Virus record (IMG/VR): IMGVR_UViG_3300022934_000139 | Coordinates: 1-27,500 of that record | Source of the DNA: a virus | DNA length: 27,500 nucleotides | Reading direction: 5' to 3' (one strand) | Shown: piece by piece, positions 16,110 through 21,921 of the stretch | Numbering within the stretch: the stretch's first letter is position 1 | Layout of the letters: each line of letters opens with the position of its first letter | The notes under the pieces: generated by a model | What the model saw: only the letters and a program-made list of their open reading frames with translations | Told to the model about the DNA's origin: nothing | The model's database searches: none | Program-made: the position numbers and the translations under genes

Positions 16110-16304
16110 TTAGTCCTCAGGTTCTTCCTGAGTACCTTGGTTGTTCTTAAGTACATTGTACACTGTCTCCAGTTCTGAGTCAAACACTGCTTGACGTGCT
16201 GAGGTCAAACATTGGACGCATAGATCAAAATAATCATTTGCTTGGCTGTCCTTGAGAGTCGCCTCATAGTCAGTCAATTCGTCATTACAAGCTCTGCAAC
16301 GCAT
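16110..16304 (-). CDS. Zinc-ribbon small protein, 64 aa
   Basis: Two CxxC pairs, C3/C6 and C29/C32, are placed as in a small zinc-binding ribbon or knuckle. The C terminus is acidic (EEPED). TAGGAG lies six to seven bases before the ATG. A protein- or nucleic-acid-binding role is inferred from the fold only. It sits in the block of small genes upstream of the replication genes, a usual place for host-takeover proteins. Confidence 0.7.
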   Translation of the reverse strand: MRCRACNDELTDYEATLKDSQANDYFDLCVQCLTSARQAVFDSELETVYNVLKNNQGTQEEPED

Positions 16305-16313
16305 AACAGTCTC

Positions 16314-16376
16314 CTATTTGTACATCCATATTATAACAGCTACAAGTAGCACAATTCCAAAAATCATCAACATCAT
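16314..16376 (-). CDS. Tiny membrane peptide, 20 aa
   Basis: ATG 16374-16376 overlaps the TGA of the 36-aa membrane gene (ATGA), and TAG 16314-16316 lies just before the next ribosome site. The product is almost wholly hydrophobic (MMLMIFGIVLLVAVIIWMYK), a single membrane helix with a Lys end. It is supported by coupling and by the clean composition; there is no recognised family. Confidence 0.45.
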   Translation of the reverse strand: MMLMIFGIVLLVAVIIWMYK

Positions 16377-16483
16377 TCGTCCTCATGTCGTTCATACAAT
16401 AACCAAGCTAGGAAAGCACCTAGTCCCATTGCTACTGTCCACCCGGTTAGTATCACTAAGACAAAAAACAGGTCTATCGTCAT
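16373..16483 (-). CDS. Small single-pass membrane protein, 36 aa
   Basis: ATG 16481-16483 overlaps the TGA of the 73-aa gene, and its own TGA overlaps the next tiny gene. One membrane segment (about residues 4-28, FFVLVILTGWTVAMGLGAFL) is followed by a charged tail (YERHEDE). It could be a holin-like, superinfection-exclusion or other membrane protein; the sequence does not decide. Confidence 0.55.
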   Translation of the reverse strand: MTIDLFFVLVILTGWTVAMGLGAFLAWLLYERHEDE

Positions 16484-16701
16484 CGTTTCCATTTCTTGAT
16501 GGCCTCCTCTAGCCGTCTGTCGTGTAAAGAGCCCCTAGGAGCTACGGAGAGCTCCTGTGAGCGACGTTCGTAATATTCTGATAGGGAGGTATTACCTTCC
16601 CAATGATGCTCCTCAGCGAGGAATTTGCACCAGAGACCCGCACAGGCAGTCGTGAGACCACCTGTGAGAATGTCACGCTCAACGTGAGGGATTTTGTTCA
16701 T
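16480..16701 (-). CDS. Hypothetical protein, 73 aa
   Basis: The start overlaps the stop of the upstream 134-aa gene (ATGA), with AGAGGT just before it. The protein has a Cys pair (C20, C25) near a Gly/Ala/Thr-rich helix, a central acidic/His segment and a basic C terminus (KKWKR). No family is recognised. Confidence 0.65.
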   Translation of the reverse strand: MNKIPHVERDILTGGLTTACAGLWCKFLAEEHHWEGNTSLSEYYERRSQELSVAPRGSLHDRRLEEAIKKWKR

Positions 16702-17102
16702 CGTGTGACCTCTCCACGTTTTACCGCTTCTTTAAATGCTTGATAGTTTCTAAATAGCCTCTCAACAAGCACTCTGTTCTCGTCAAATGTCCAGAATTCA
16801 CATTGTCCTTTATTTGACAAATACCCTAATGACGGAGCCAGACCACATACCATCTCGTCTGTCTCAATGTCAATCACTCGCAAGTCATCATATAACTCAC
16901 CATGAAACGGACAGTTATTCTTAAAGATGACTGTATGTTTGTCACCGTCGACTAGACCACTTTTGACTAGAAACGCCAGTTTGCCTTTTAGCTTAAGCAT
17001 CCTGTTCTTGAGTGATTTATCCAGACAGAACCAATCAAAGAACAAATAGCAGTCATTTTCAGTAGCTAACGGATCAGCTAGAAACTCATTAATTGTAATC
17101 AT
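16698..17102 (-). CDS. Hypothetical protein, 134 aa
   Basis: The start overlaps the previous stop (ATGA) and the stop overlaps the next start. The protein contains an aromatic-rich segment early on (CYLFFDWFCLDKSLKNRM) that marks a helix with exposed aromatics, then a basic stretch and a mixed alpha/beta C-terminal half (about residues 70-125). No catalytic motif is apparent. It belongs to the block of orphan genes that would be transcribed first in the leftward unit. Confidence 0.65.
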   Translation of the reverse strand: MITINEFLADPLATENDCYLFFDWFCLDKSLKNRMLKLKGKLAFLVKSGLVDGDKHTVIFKNNCPFHGELYDDLRVIDIETDEMVCGLAPSLGYLSNKGQCEFWTFDENRVLVERLFRNYQAFKEAVKRGEVTR

Positions 17103-17338
17103 CGTGTAACCCTCCAGTTTCCAAAGTACACGTCGACATCTGCTGTCGTCTCAATCCAGACCTTAGCACCACAGTCAAGCGGTTTGTCTGGGCTGTATAC
17201 AAGCTCGCTGTCGCCCTTGATGACGACACGCTCGCCCTTCAAGTTCTCTTTGTAGGTCTTGACCGTGAAGACCGGCAAGTCCTCGCCCTTGCTGTTCGCA
17301 CGTATGTTGTGCTGATTCACATGGATTCGTTTAATCAT
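17099..17338 (-). CDS. Conserved hypothetical protein, 79 aa
   Basis: The N terminus (MIKRIHVNQHNIRANSKG) and the SPDKPLDCGAKVWIET segment near residues 49-64 match a short conserved protein that I recall from many phages and some bacterial chromosomes. No function is known to me. The fold is probably all-beta. The start overlaps the upstream stop and the stop overlaps the next start (ATGA). Confidence 0.7.
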   Translation of the reverse strand: MIKRIHVNQHNIRANSKGEDLPVFTVKTYKENLKGERVVIKGDSELVYSPDKPLDCGAKVWIETTADVDVYFGNWRVTR

Positions 17339-17486
17339 TGCCTACATACTCCAACCAAATATCAAACAGGGAGATATCCAACATCTCGTCGATGTTCATA
17401 ATCTCCTCGTTAATGTCCCGTGCCAAATTGACACAACCTAAGTAAATATCGACCTCAAGGTCGGTCATAAAGTCGCTCTGCATCAT
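17331..17486 (-). CDS. Small acidic hypothetical protein, 51 aa
   Basis: The frame is open further upstream to 17621, but that part overlaps the 82-aa gene in another frame and is Arg/Gln/Lys-rich, so I place the start at ATG 17484-17486, six bases after GAGG. A second choice is ATG 17466-17468. The product is acidic and helical (LEVDIYLGCVNLARDINEEI). Its end overlaps the following gene. The function is unknown. Confidence 0.55.
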   Translation of the reverse strand: MMQSDFMTDLEVDIYLGCVNLARDINEEIMNIDEMLDISLFDIWLEYVGND

Positions 17487-17703
17487 ATCGTGCCTCGCCC
17501 TCTGCTTCTGCTCGCTGTTGCGCTTGATACTCGTCCCAAGCCTCATTGGCTGTCGAGCCTGTAATCGTCTCATAGACATCAAACCACGTCGCGTCTGTTT
17601 GTTTTTGTTGAGTGATCGCAAAGATCACCTCCTCGATGACCCACTGAAGCTGTGGGTCGTAGTCGTCAACATCGTTGATGTCGTGTTCTTGATGGTCAAT
17701 CAT
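17455..17703 (-). CDS. Acidic hypothetical protein, 82 aa
   Basis: ATG 17701-17703 has GAGG nine bases upstream and overlaps the end of the tiny membrane gene. The protein is strongly acidic at its N terminus (MIDHQEHDINDVDDYDPQ) and ends in an Ala/Glu/Gln/Arg helix. A small, highly acidic protein could be a DNA mimic, but this is only composition-based. No family is recognised. Confidence 0.6.
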   Translation of the reverse strand: MIDHQEHDINDVDDYDPQLQWVIEEVIFAITQQKQTDATWFDVYETITGSTANEAWDEYQAQQRAEAEGEARYDAERLYDRP

Positions 17704-17785
17704 CGTCGTTGTCCTCGTCTGGTAGTCGGTCTCTATCCCAGAAAATAATCAGGAACAGAACCAAAGCTCCAATGATATACCACAT
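17696..17785 (-). CDS. Tiny membrane protein with acidic tail, 29 aa
   Basis: ATG 17783-17785 overlaps the TGA of the upstream 39-aa gene, and TGA 17696-17698 overlaps the next gene. One membrane helix (residues 2-16, WYIIGALVLFLIIFW) is followed by a highly charged tail (DRDRLPDEDNDDD). It could be a small membrane-acting toxin, holin-like or exclusion factor; the sequence does not decide. Confidence 0.55.
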   Translation of the reverse strand: MWYIIGALVLFLIIFWDRDRLPDEDNDDD

Positions 17786-17904
17786 CAATCCTGCTCCTCT
17801 ATCCAGTAGTTTTGAGGGTCTAACCTCTCGCCGTCGGCTATCGCGTCCTGTTCGACAACATACGCGCCGTAGTATTCATAGTCAATGTAGAGTAGATATC
17901 TCAT
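17785..17904 (-). CDS. Small acidic hypothetical protein, 39 aa
   Basis: ATG 17902-17904 overlaps the stop of the 99-aa gene, and TGA 17785-17787 overlaps the next ATG. The protein starts MRYLLYIDYEYYGAYVVEQD, is Tyr/Asp/Glu-rich and would probably form a small beta hairpin followed by an acidic helix. No family is recognised; it is supported by exact couplings on both sides. Confidence 0.55.
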   Translation of the reverse strand: MRYLLYIDYEYYGAYVVEQDAIADGERLDPQNYWIEEQD

Positions 17905-18203
17905 CAGACAGCCTCCCCGTCAACATAGGTAATACCCTTGCGTGTCTGTACGTCAACCCCAAGGGCTCTCAGGCGTGACTTAGTGGTGTTAGTCGGCCAG
18001 TTGCTCAGTGTGTAGGTGTTGACCTCGACATCACCAGACCAACCCCAACCTGACGAGTAGACATCGACCGTGGCAATGTGGTTGCCGTGTAGGTAGATCT
18101 TGCGCTTGCGTGTCTCTGGCTCGACAGTGACCATCGTGTTAGCTGATGACCAGTTACGGCCTTGAGCGATTGCGTAGTTCATTTCTTTCTCAATTTTTCT
18201 CAT
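17904..18203 (-). CDS. Hypothetical protein, 99 aa
   Basis: The ATG follows AGGAGAAAACTACC, the ribosome-site type repeated in this cluster. The N terminus is basic (MRKIEKEMNYAIAQGRNW), the middle is beta-rich with a Trp/Gly segment (SSGWGWSG), and the C terminus resembles a small nucleic-acid-binding domain (SRLRALGVDVQTRKG). The function is unknown. Confidence 0.65.
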   Translation of the reverse strand: MRKIEKEMNYAIAQGRNWSSANTMVTVEPETRKRKIYLHGNHIATVDVYSSGWGWSGDVEVNTYTLSNWPTNTTKSRLRALGVDVQTRKGITYVDGEAV

Positions 18204-18235
18204 GGTAGTTTTCTCCTGTTTCTATTGCTACCCAG

Positions 18236-18256
18236 ACCCTCAAGATACCTGAGGGT
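18236..18256. repeat. Inverted repeat between two small genes
   Basis: ACCCTCA (18236-18242) pairs with TGAGGGT (18250-18256) around a 7-base loop. No U-tract follows on either strand, so it is not a standard terminator. It lies in the 89-bp gap between the 99-aa and 49-aa genes and could act as an RNA processing or stability hairpin. Confidence 0.4.
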
Positions 18257-18292
18257 TTCGCCTAGCGCAACCTAGGGCTCATCAGTGGGCGT

Positions 18293-18442
18293 TTAATACT
18301 TAGGGTCGTACCACACCTCCTTGTTGCTGTCTGCGAACTGCTTACGGGCTTTCCAGAGAGCTTTCCGTAGTCTCTCCTGACCGTAGCCCTCCCAGATTAA
18401 CTCAGGGTTGCGAGTGCCTAGGTATATGCGATAGTGCGTCAT
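18293..18442 (-). CDS. Small basic hypothetical protein, 49 aa
   Basis: ATG 18440-18442 follows AGGAGAACGACT and the frame ends in TAA 18293-18295. The protein begins MTHYRIYLGTRNPELIWEGY and is basic and Trp/Tyr-rich, with a KALWKARKQF helix suggesting nucleic-acid contact. No family is recognised. Confidence 0.6.
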   Translation of the reverse strand: MTHYRIYLGTRNPELIWEGYGQERLRKALWKARKQFADSNKEVWYDPKY

Positions 18443-18497
18443 AGTCGTTCTCCTGTGTGTTCAGTAAGGGCGACACTACATCGCCCCGTTGATGCTG

Positions 18498-18770
18498 TCA
18501 AGCTACGACTGCTATCACAGCCGCATCATACCACTCAGGGTACGCTTTATATTTCTTCAGGATACTAGCGATCTCTTGCCGTGTTCCCTGATCGTCGTAC
18601 AGGCTAGACGATGACTCACAGTAGTAGTCTCCCGCTGTGCCCTTATCGTCGACCCACTTCTCGCAATTAATCTTGAGGTCACCTGTGTACTCCCAGTCAG
18701 TCATTACAACGTCGCCCCAACCTGCCTTGGTCAATGCGTTGATGATCGCTGTGCGCTTGCGTGTGTTCAT
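18498..18770 (-). CDS. Hypothetical protein, 90 aa
   Basis: I chose ATG 18768-18770, with TAAGGAGAACGACT directly upstream; the frame is open 12 codons further but only from a TTG without such a site. The protein begins MNTRKRTAIINALTKAGWGD, has a Ser-rich middle and an Ala/Val C terminus. The opening helix looks like a small DNA- or protein-binding domain, but there is no firm family match. Confidence 0.65.
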   Translation of the reverse strand: MNTRKRTAIINALTKAGWGDVVMTDWEYTGDLKINCEKWVDDKGTAGDYYCESSSSLYDDQGTRQEIASILKKYKAYPEWYDAAVIAVVA

Positions 18771-18781
18771 AGTCGTTCTCC

Positions 18782-19072
18782 TTAGTAAGAAATCTTGTAA
18801 GTCCAATCTGCGGCCTCAGTGCCGTAGATAGTACCGTCCTCAATCCACGCAGAGCGCATATGCTCAACAGCGTGTGCGAGGGTCTTGAGAATCTCCCGCT
18901 TGGTCACAGGTATCTCTGGCTTGTTCCAGAGAGAGACCGAAGTCAGACGAGTGTCACCACCGTCACGCTTGATCTCGATCTCGTACAGGTATGTGTACCC
19001 GTTGACGTGATCGTATAGACCCACGACCTCTAATAGATCGTCCTTAATGATTGTCTTGATGCGGTTAGTCAT
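18782..19072 (-). CDS. First gene of the leftward operon, hypothetical, 96 aa
   Basis: The ATG at 19070-19072 follows AGGAGAATACAT. This gene would be transcribed first from the divergent intergenic region, a position usually held by early host-takeover genes in phages. The sequence is mixed alpha/beta (TIIKDDLLEVVGLYDHVNGY, then KREILKTLAHAVEHM). I do not recognise a family. Confidence 0.7.
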   Translation of the reverse strand: MTNRIKTIIKDDLLEVVGLYDHVNGYTYLYEIEIKRDGGDTRLTSVSLWNKPEIPVTKREILKTLAHAVEHMRSAWIEDGTIYGTEAADWTYKISY

Positions 19073-19145
19073 ATGTATTCTCCTGTTTCGTTTGATTAGA
19101 CAGTAGCAGACACTGTGCCAGCTTTAGAAACTCCTTTGTATTCAA
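19065..19145 (-). CDS. Possible 26-aa leader peptide
   Basis: A minus-strand frame from TTG 19143-19145 to TAA 19065-19067 overlaps the start of the 96-aa gene. Its start (NTKEFLKLAQCLLL) resembles the HKEFL peptide at 16025-16108, and the surrounding DNA is also similar (gaaactcctttgtattc versus gaaactctttgtgttc). It may be a leader, a remnant or chance. Confidence 0.2.
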   Translation of the reverse strand: MNTKEFLKLAQCLLLSNQTKQENTYD

Positions 19146-19186
19146 TAGCTTATAATCCCAGGTACTACCTAAGTCTTAGTTACTAA

Positions 19187-19236
19187 TGGTAACACTTGTG
19201 TGCTTTGGTAACACTTGAGGTAACACATGGTAACAG
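19187..19236 (+). repeat. Four GGTAACA direct repeats (iteron-like)
   Basis: GGTAACA occurs at 19188, 19207, 19219 and 19229, two of the copies within the longer TGGTAACACTTG (19187 and 19206). Spacings are 19, 12 and 10 bp. They could be binding sites for a phage initiator or repressor near the expected leftward promoter. Confidence 0.5.
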
Positions 19237-19316
19237 ATTGAGTGATGCTTTGGTAGTGCTTGAGGGTGTCCTGAGGGTACTTCTTAGGCACACACACGCA
19301 CTACTTTTGCACACAC

Positions 19317-19486
19317 TTATGCACACCTAGGTAGCCTGTGGATAACTTATGCACAGCCCCTAGGGTCACCCTGTGGATAACTTAAGTGTTTCACGTGAAA
19401 CATTTGGATAACCTGTGGATGACTCTAACAACCTGTGGAGTTCCTGTGAATAACTTGTGAATTCCTTGTGGGTTACCTGTGGATAA
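19317..19486. promoter_or_regulatory. Cluster of six perfect DnaA boxes
   Basis: Exact matches to TTATNCACA are seen at 19317-19325 and 19347-19355 on the plus strand. On the minus strand they are at 19337-19345, 19372-19380, 19445-19453 and 19478-19486. Single-mismatch copies lie at 19403-19411 and 19414-19422. This is the binding sequence of the bacterial initiator DnaA. Six exact 9-mers in 170 bp is far above chance and resembles a bacterial oriC. Confidence 0.85.
19387..19402. promoter_or_regulatory. Perfect parS site (ParB-binding palindrome)
   Basis: The 16-bp palindrome TGTTTCACGTGAAACA is an exact match to the widely conserved chromosomal parS consensus TGTTnCACGTGAAACA. It sits inside the DnaA-box cluster. 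No parA or parB gene is visible in the window, so the protein that reads it would be host ParB or lie outside this window. Confidence 0.85.
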
Positions 19487-19545
19487 CCCCGGGGGAGGGC
19501 TTATGTGTTGCACAAATGTTACAGTACCTGCCCATATTTGCTAAG

Positions 19546-19575
19546 GAAACCCTCAGGAAACCCTTAAGAAACCCT
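19546..19575 (+). repeat. Three phased GAAACCCT repeats
   Basis: GAAACCCT occurs at 19546, 19557 and 19568, exactly 11 bp apart, so a bound protein would meet all three on one face of the helix. They lie between the DnaA boxes and the AT-rich tract, where bacterial origins often carry accessory or unwinding elements. Confidence 0.5.
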
Positions 19576-19717
19576 TAAAAAGTGACTAAAAGTACTACAT
19601 TGGTCATTCTTATGTAAACTTATGTATTAATTAATAAAAATAATGATAAAAAGTAACACAAAAGGGTTGACAAAAGGGTAAACTTGGGGCATCCTAAGGA
19701 TATCTTAAGTATACCTA

Positions 19718-19746
19718 TTGACATTTAGTTATTTTTATGGTATAAT
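19718..19746 (+). promoter_or_regulatory. Perfect consensus sigma70 promoter for the packaging operon
   Basis: TTGACA (19718-19723) and TATAAT (19741-19746) are separated by 17 bases, a full match to the bacterial housekeeping consensus. The -10 lies in a longer motif, TTTTATGGTATAATATA, shared with the promoter at 23992-24020. It points to host RNA polymerase transcribing the terminase, lysozyme and portal genes. Confidence 0.85.
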
Positions 19747-19841
19747 ATAGATATATTAAGAGATATTAAGTTAGTTCGTTATGAATTAATCATTAATTAC
19801 TAACTAAAGGCACTTAAGTACCCTTAAGAAGGAAAATACTT

Positions 19842-20219
19842 ATGGAAAATGGTAAAAAGATTGGTCGTCCTAGAAAACTGGATGTCGAATCTAAAAAACC
19901 AACCAAAAGAGGTAAGATTGGTCGCCCACCGGGTGATGCGGCGATCATCAATGAATATAAAGCCCGTATGTTGGCTTCACCTAAGTCACGTAAGGTACTC
20001 GACAGTATACTTGATGCGGCTCTTAATGATGACCATAAGAACCAAGCGGCGGCTTGGAAGCTCCTAATGGATCGTATGCTACCCATTAGTTACTTTGAGA
20101 AAGACAAAGAAGGTGGTGGTCGTCCTGCAGTCAGTATTACCATATCTGGCATTGGTGAGGCTAAAGTAACTGAAGAAGACATTATTGACGCAGAGGTGAT
20201 TGAAGATGACAAAGAATGA
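19842..20219 (+). CDS. Putative small terminase subunit (TerS), 125 aa
   Basis: The ATG follows AAGGAAAATACTT. The N terminus carries two AT-hook-like motifs (KKIGRPRK at about 5-12 and GKIGRPPG at about 24-31). A helical region follows (about 37-85), then an acidic C terminus. Small terminase subunits recognise the packaging site and feed DNA to the large subunit. The assignment rests mainly on being the first gene of the operon leading to the large terminase and portal, plus DNA-binding motifs. The lysozyme gene starts inside its last codons. Confidence 0.65.
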   Translation: MENGKKIGRPRKLDVESKKPTKRGKIGRPPGDAAIINEYKARMLASPKSRKVLDSILDAALNDDHKNQAAAWKLLMDRMLPISYFEKDKEGGGRPAVSITISGIGEAKVTEEDIIDAEVIEDDKE

Positions 20220-20664
20220 ATTGATTGAAATCGTCAAAGAAGACCTCATTCGTCATGAAGGTTATGTTGCTGAGATATACCTTGACTCAGAGAATCTACC
20301 GACCTTTGGGATTGGTCATTTAGTCACAGAAGACGACATGGAATACTCATGGCCCGTCGGCACCCCTGTGACAGACGAAAGAATCCTTGACGTATTTCAT
20401 AAAGACTGTGATGTCGCCTACACAGATGCCTGTGCTCTTGTCTTAAACTTTGCAGGACAAGCCCCAGATGCCCAAAGGGTCTTAGTCAATATGGCATTTA
20501 ATCTTGGTCGTAATCGTCTATCAAAGTTTAAGAACATGCTACGTTACGTCAACGAAGGTAACTACATCATGGCCGCCAATGAGATGGTTAATTCCAAGTG
20601 GTACGGTCAGGTAGGTCGTCGTAGCAAAGAGCTTGTCGATATTATGAAAGAGGCTAAGGCTTGA
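20206..20664 (+). CDS. Endolysin, T4-type lysozyme (GH24), about 152 aa
   Basis: It cleaves the peptidoglycan glycan strands at the end of infection. The GH24 catalytic triad is visible with T4 spacing. Counted from ATG 20206 it is E18 (RHEG), D27 (YLDSE) and T33 (PTFGIGH), with intervals of 9 and 6 residues as in T4 E11/D20/T26. The C-terminal half shows the usual lysozyme helices (MAFNLGRNRLSKFKNML). No signal peptide or N-terminal membrane anchor is seen, so it needs a holin, which is not identified here. The ATG at 20206, after AGGTG, is preferred to a TTG at 20200. It overlaps the genes on both sides and lies between the two terminase genes. Confidence 0.9.
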   Translation: MTKNELIEIVKEDLIRHEGYVAEIYLDSENLPTFGIGHLVTEDDMEYSWPVGTPVTDERILDVFHKDCDVAYTDACALVLNFAGQAPDAQRVLVNMAFNLGRNRLSKFKNMLRYVNEGNYIMAANEMVNSKWYGQVGRRSKELVDIMKEAKA

Positions 20665-21920
20665 GTACAGAACTCAATGTCGAGCTTCTTCCGTGGCAAC
20701 AAGAGGTCTTTAGCGACCCTAGCCGATTCAAGGTTGTTGCCGCAGGTCGTCGTACTGGTAAATCTCGCCTAGCGGCGTGGTTACTTATCATCAACGCTCT
20801 ACAGACTGAACGAGGTCATGTCTTCTACGTAGCCCCTACCCAAGGGCAAGCAAGAGACATCATGTGGAACACCCTGATGGAATTAGGTAACCCCGTCATC
20901 ACAGGTAGCCACATTAACAATCTGACAATCAAACTGGTCAACGGTGCAACTATCAGCCTTAAAGGTGCTGACCGCCCAGAAACAATGCGTGGTGTATCCC
21001 TTAAGTTCCTTGTAATGGACGAATATGCGGATATGAAGCCCTCTGTATGGGAAACCATCTTACGTCCTGCCTTGGCCGACCAGAAGGGTGAGGCAATGTT
21101 CATAGGAACACCTATGGGACGTAATCACTTCTATGAGTTGTTTCAGTATGCGGAGATGTCAGGTGATGAGACTTACAAGGCGTGGCATTTTACGTCTTAT
21201 GACAATCCACTACTCGACCCAGACGAGATTGATGTTGCTAAGAAGTCAATGTCGTCTTATGCTTTCCGACAGGAATTTATGGCTTCTTTTGAGGCATTGG
21301 GTTCCGAAATATTTAAAGAGGATTGGGTTAAGTTTAGTCCTGATGAGCCTGACTTTGGGGATTACTACATTGCAGTCGACCTTGCGGGTTTTGCTGATGT
21401 TGAAAGCGCAACGAAGTCTAAAAACAAGAAACTCGACCAAACGGCGATTGCGATAGTCAAAGCGAACGAAGACGGATGGTGGGTAGCGGATATTGTTCAT
21501 GGACGATGGGATATCAAAAAGACCGCCAAGAAAATATTCGACGCTGTCAATACGTATCAACCAGTAGCAGTTGGTATCGAAAAAGGAGCCTTAAAGAATG
21601 CGGTACTGCCTTACCTGACAGACCTCATGAAATCCAAGCAGAGATTCTTCAGAGTCGAAGAGTTGACACACGGAAACAAAAAGAAAACTGATCGTGTTGT
21701 CTGGGCTCTGCAAGGACGTTTTGAACACGGACAGATTATACTGAATGAAGGCGATTGGAACCCTGAATTTCTTGACGAACTCTTTCAGTTTCCTAATGCC
21801 TTAGTGCATGACGATTTGGTTGATGCTTTAGCATACATTGACCAATTAGCTAAAGTATCGTACTATTACGATTACGAAGAAAATGACTTTGAAATCTTAG
21901 ACCCTGTGGCAGGTTACTAA
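20661..21920 (+). CDS. Large terminase subunit (TerL), 419 aa
   Basis: TerL is the packaging motor and nuclease. The ATPase domain has Walker A AAGRRTGKS (K34) and Walker B FLVMDE (D120, catalytic E121). The C-terminal RNase H-like nuclease shows D240 (IAVDLAG), E307 (VGIEKG) and a closing acidic patch HDDLVDA (D384, D385, D388). The length suits this family. The start is TTG at 20661, overlapping the lysozyme stop (TTGA); no ATG exists near the N terminus, so the TTG start is well supported. The portal gene follows one base after the stop. Confidence 0.95.
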   Translation: MSTELNVELLPWQQEVFSDPSRFKVVAAGRRTGKSRLAAWLLIINALQTERGHVFYVAPTQGQARDIMWNTLMELGNPVITGSHINNLTIKLVNGATISLKGADRPETMRGVSLKFLVMDEYADMKPSVWETILRPALADQKGEAMFIGTPMGRNHFYELFQYAEMSGDETYKAWHFTSYDNPLLDPDEIDVAKKSMSSYAFRQEFMASFEALGSEIFKEDWVKFSPDEPDFGDYYIAVDLAGFADVESATKSKNKKLDQTAIAIVKANEDGWWVADIVHGRWDIKKTAKKIFDAVNTYQPVAVGIEKGALKNAVLPYLTDLMKSKQRFFRVEELTHGNKKKTDRVVWALQGRFEHGQIILNEGDWNPEFLDELFQFPNALVHDDLVDALAYIDQLAKVSYYYDYEENDFEILDPVAGY

Positions 21921-21921
21921 T

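Larger units (their letters stand above)
19073..19841. other. Non-coding divergent region, putative replication/partition origin
   Basis: These 769 bp hold no convincing gene. From left to right they contain the short open frame above, four GGTAACA repeats, a cluster of DnaA boxes with a perfect parS site inside it, a GC-rich CCCCGGGG palindrome, three phased GAAACCCT repeats, an AT-rich tract (about 19608-19668) and a perfect sigma70 promoter reading right. Transcription diverges on both sides. DnaA boxes next to an AT-rich tract are the usual make-up of a bacterial origin; origin function here is inferred. No convincing leftward promoter was found, although one is expected. Confidence 0.65.

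Noticed and set aside
17487-17621. Upstream extension of the 51-aa gene to 96 codons
   Set aside because: It overlaps the 82-aa gene out of frame, its added part is Arg/Gln/Met-rich as expected from a shadow frame, and a good ribosome site precedes the shorter start.
19080-19170. Leftward sigma70 promoter for the small-gene operon
   Set aside because: Candidates such as TTATAA near 19150 and TCTAAT near 19100 lack a matching -35 at 16-18 bases. A leftward promoter is expected here, but I cannot point to it.
19490-19500. GC-rich CCCCGGGG palindrome as a terminator stem
   Set aside because: It has no loop of suitable size and no U-tract on either strand.
19667-19695. TTGACA at about 19667 as a third rightward promoter
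   Set aside because: The hexamer 17 bases downstream (CATCCT) does not resemble a -10 box.
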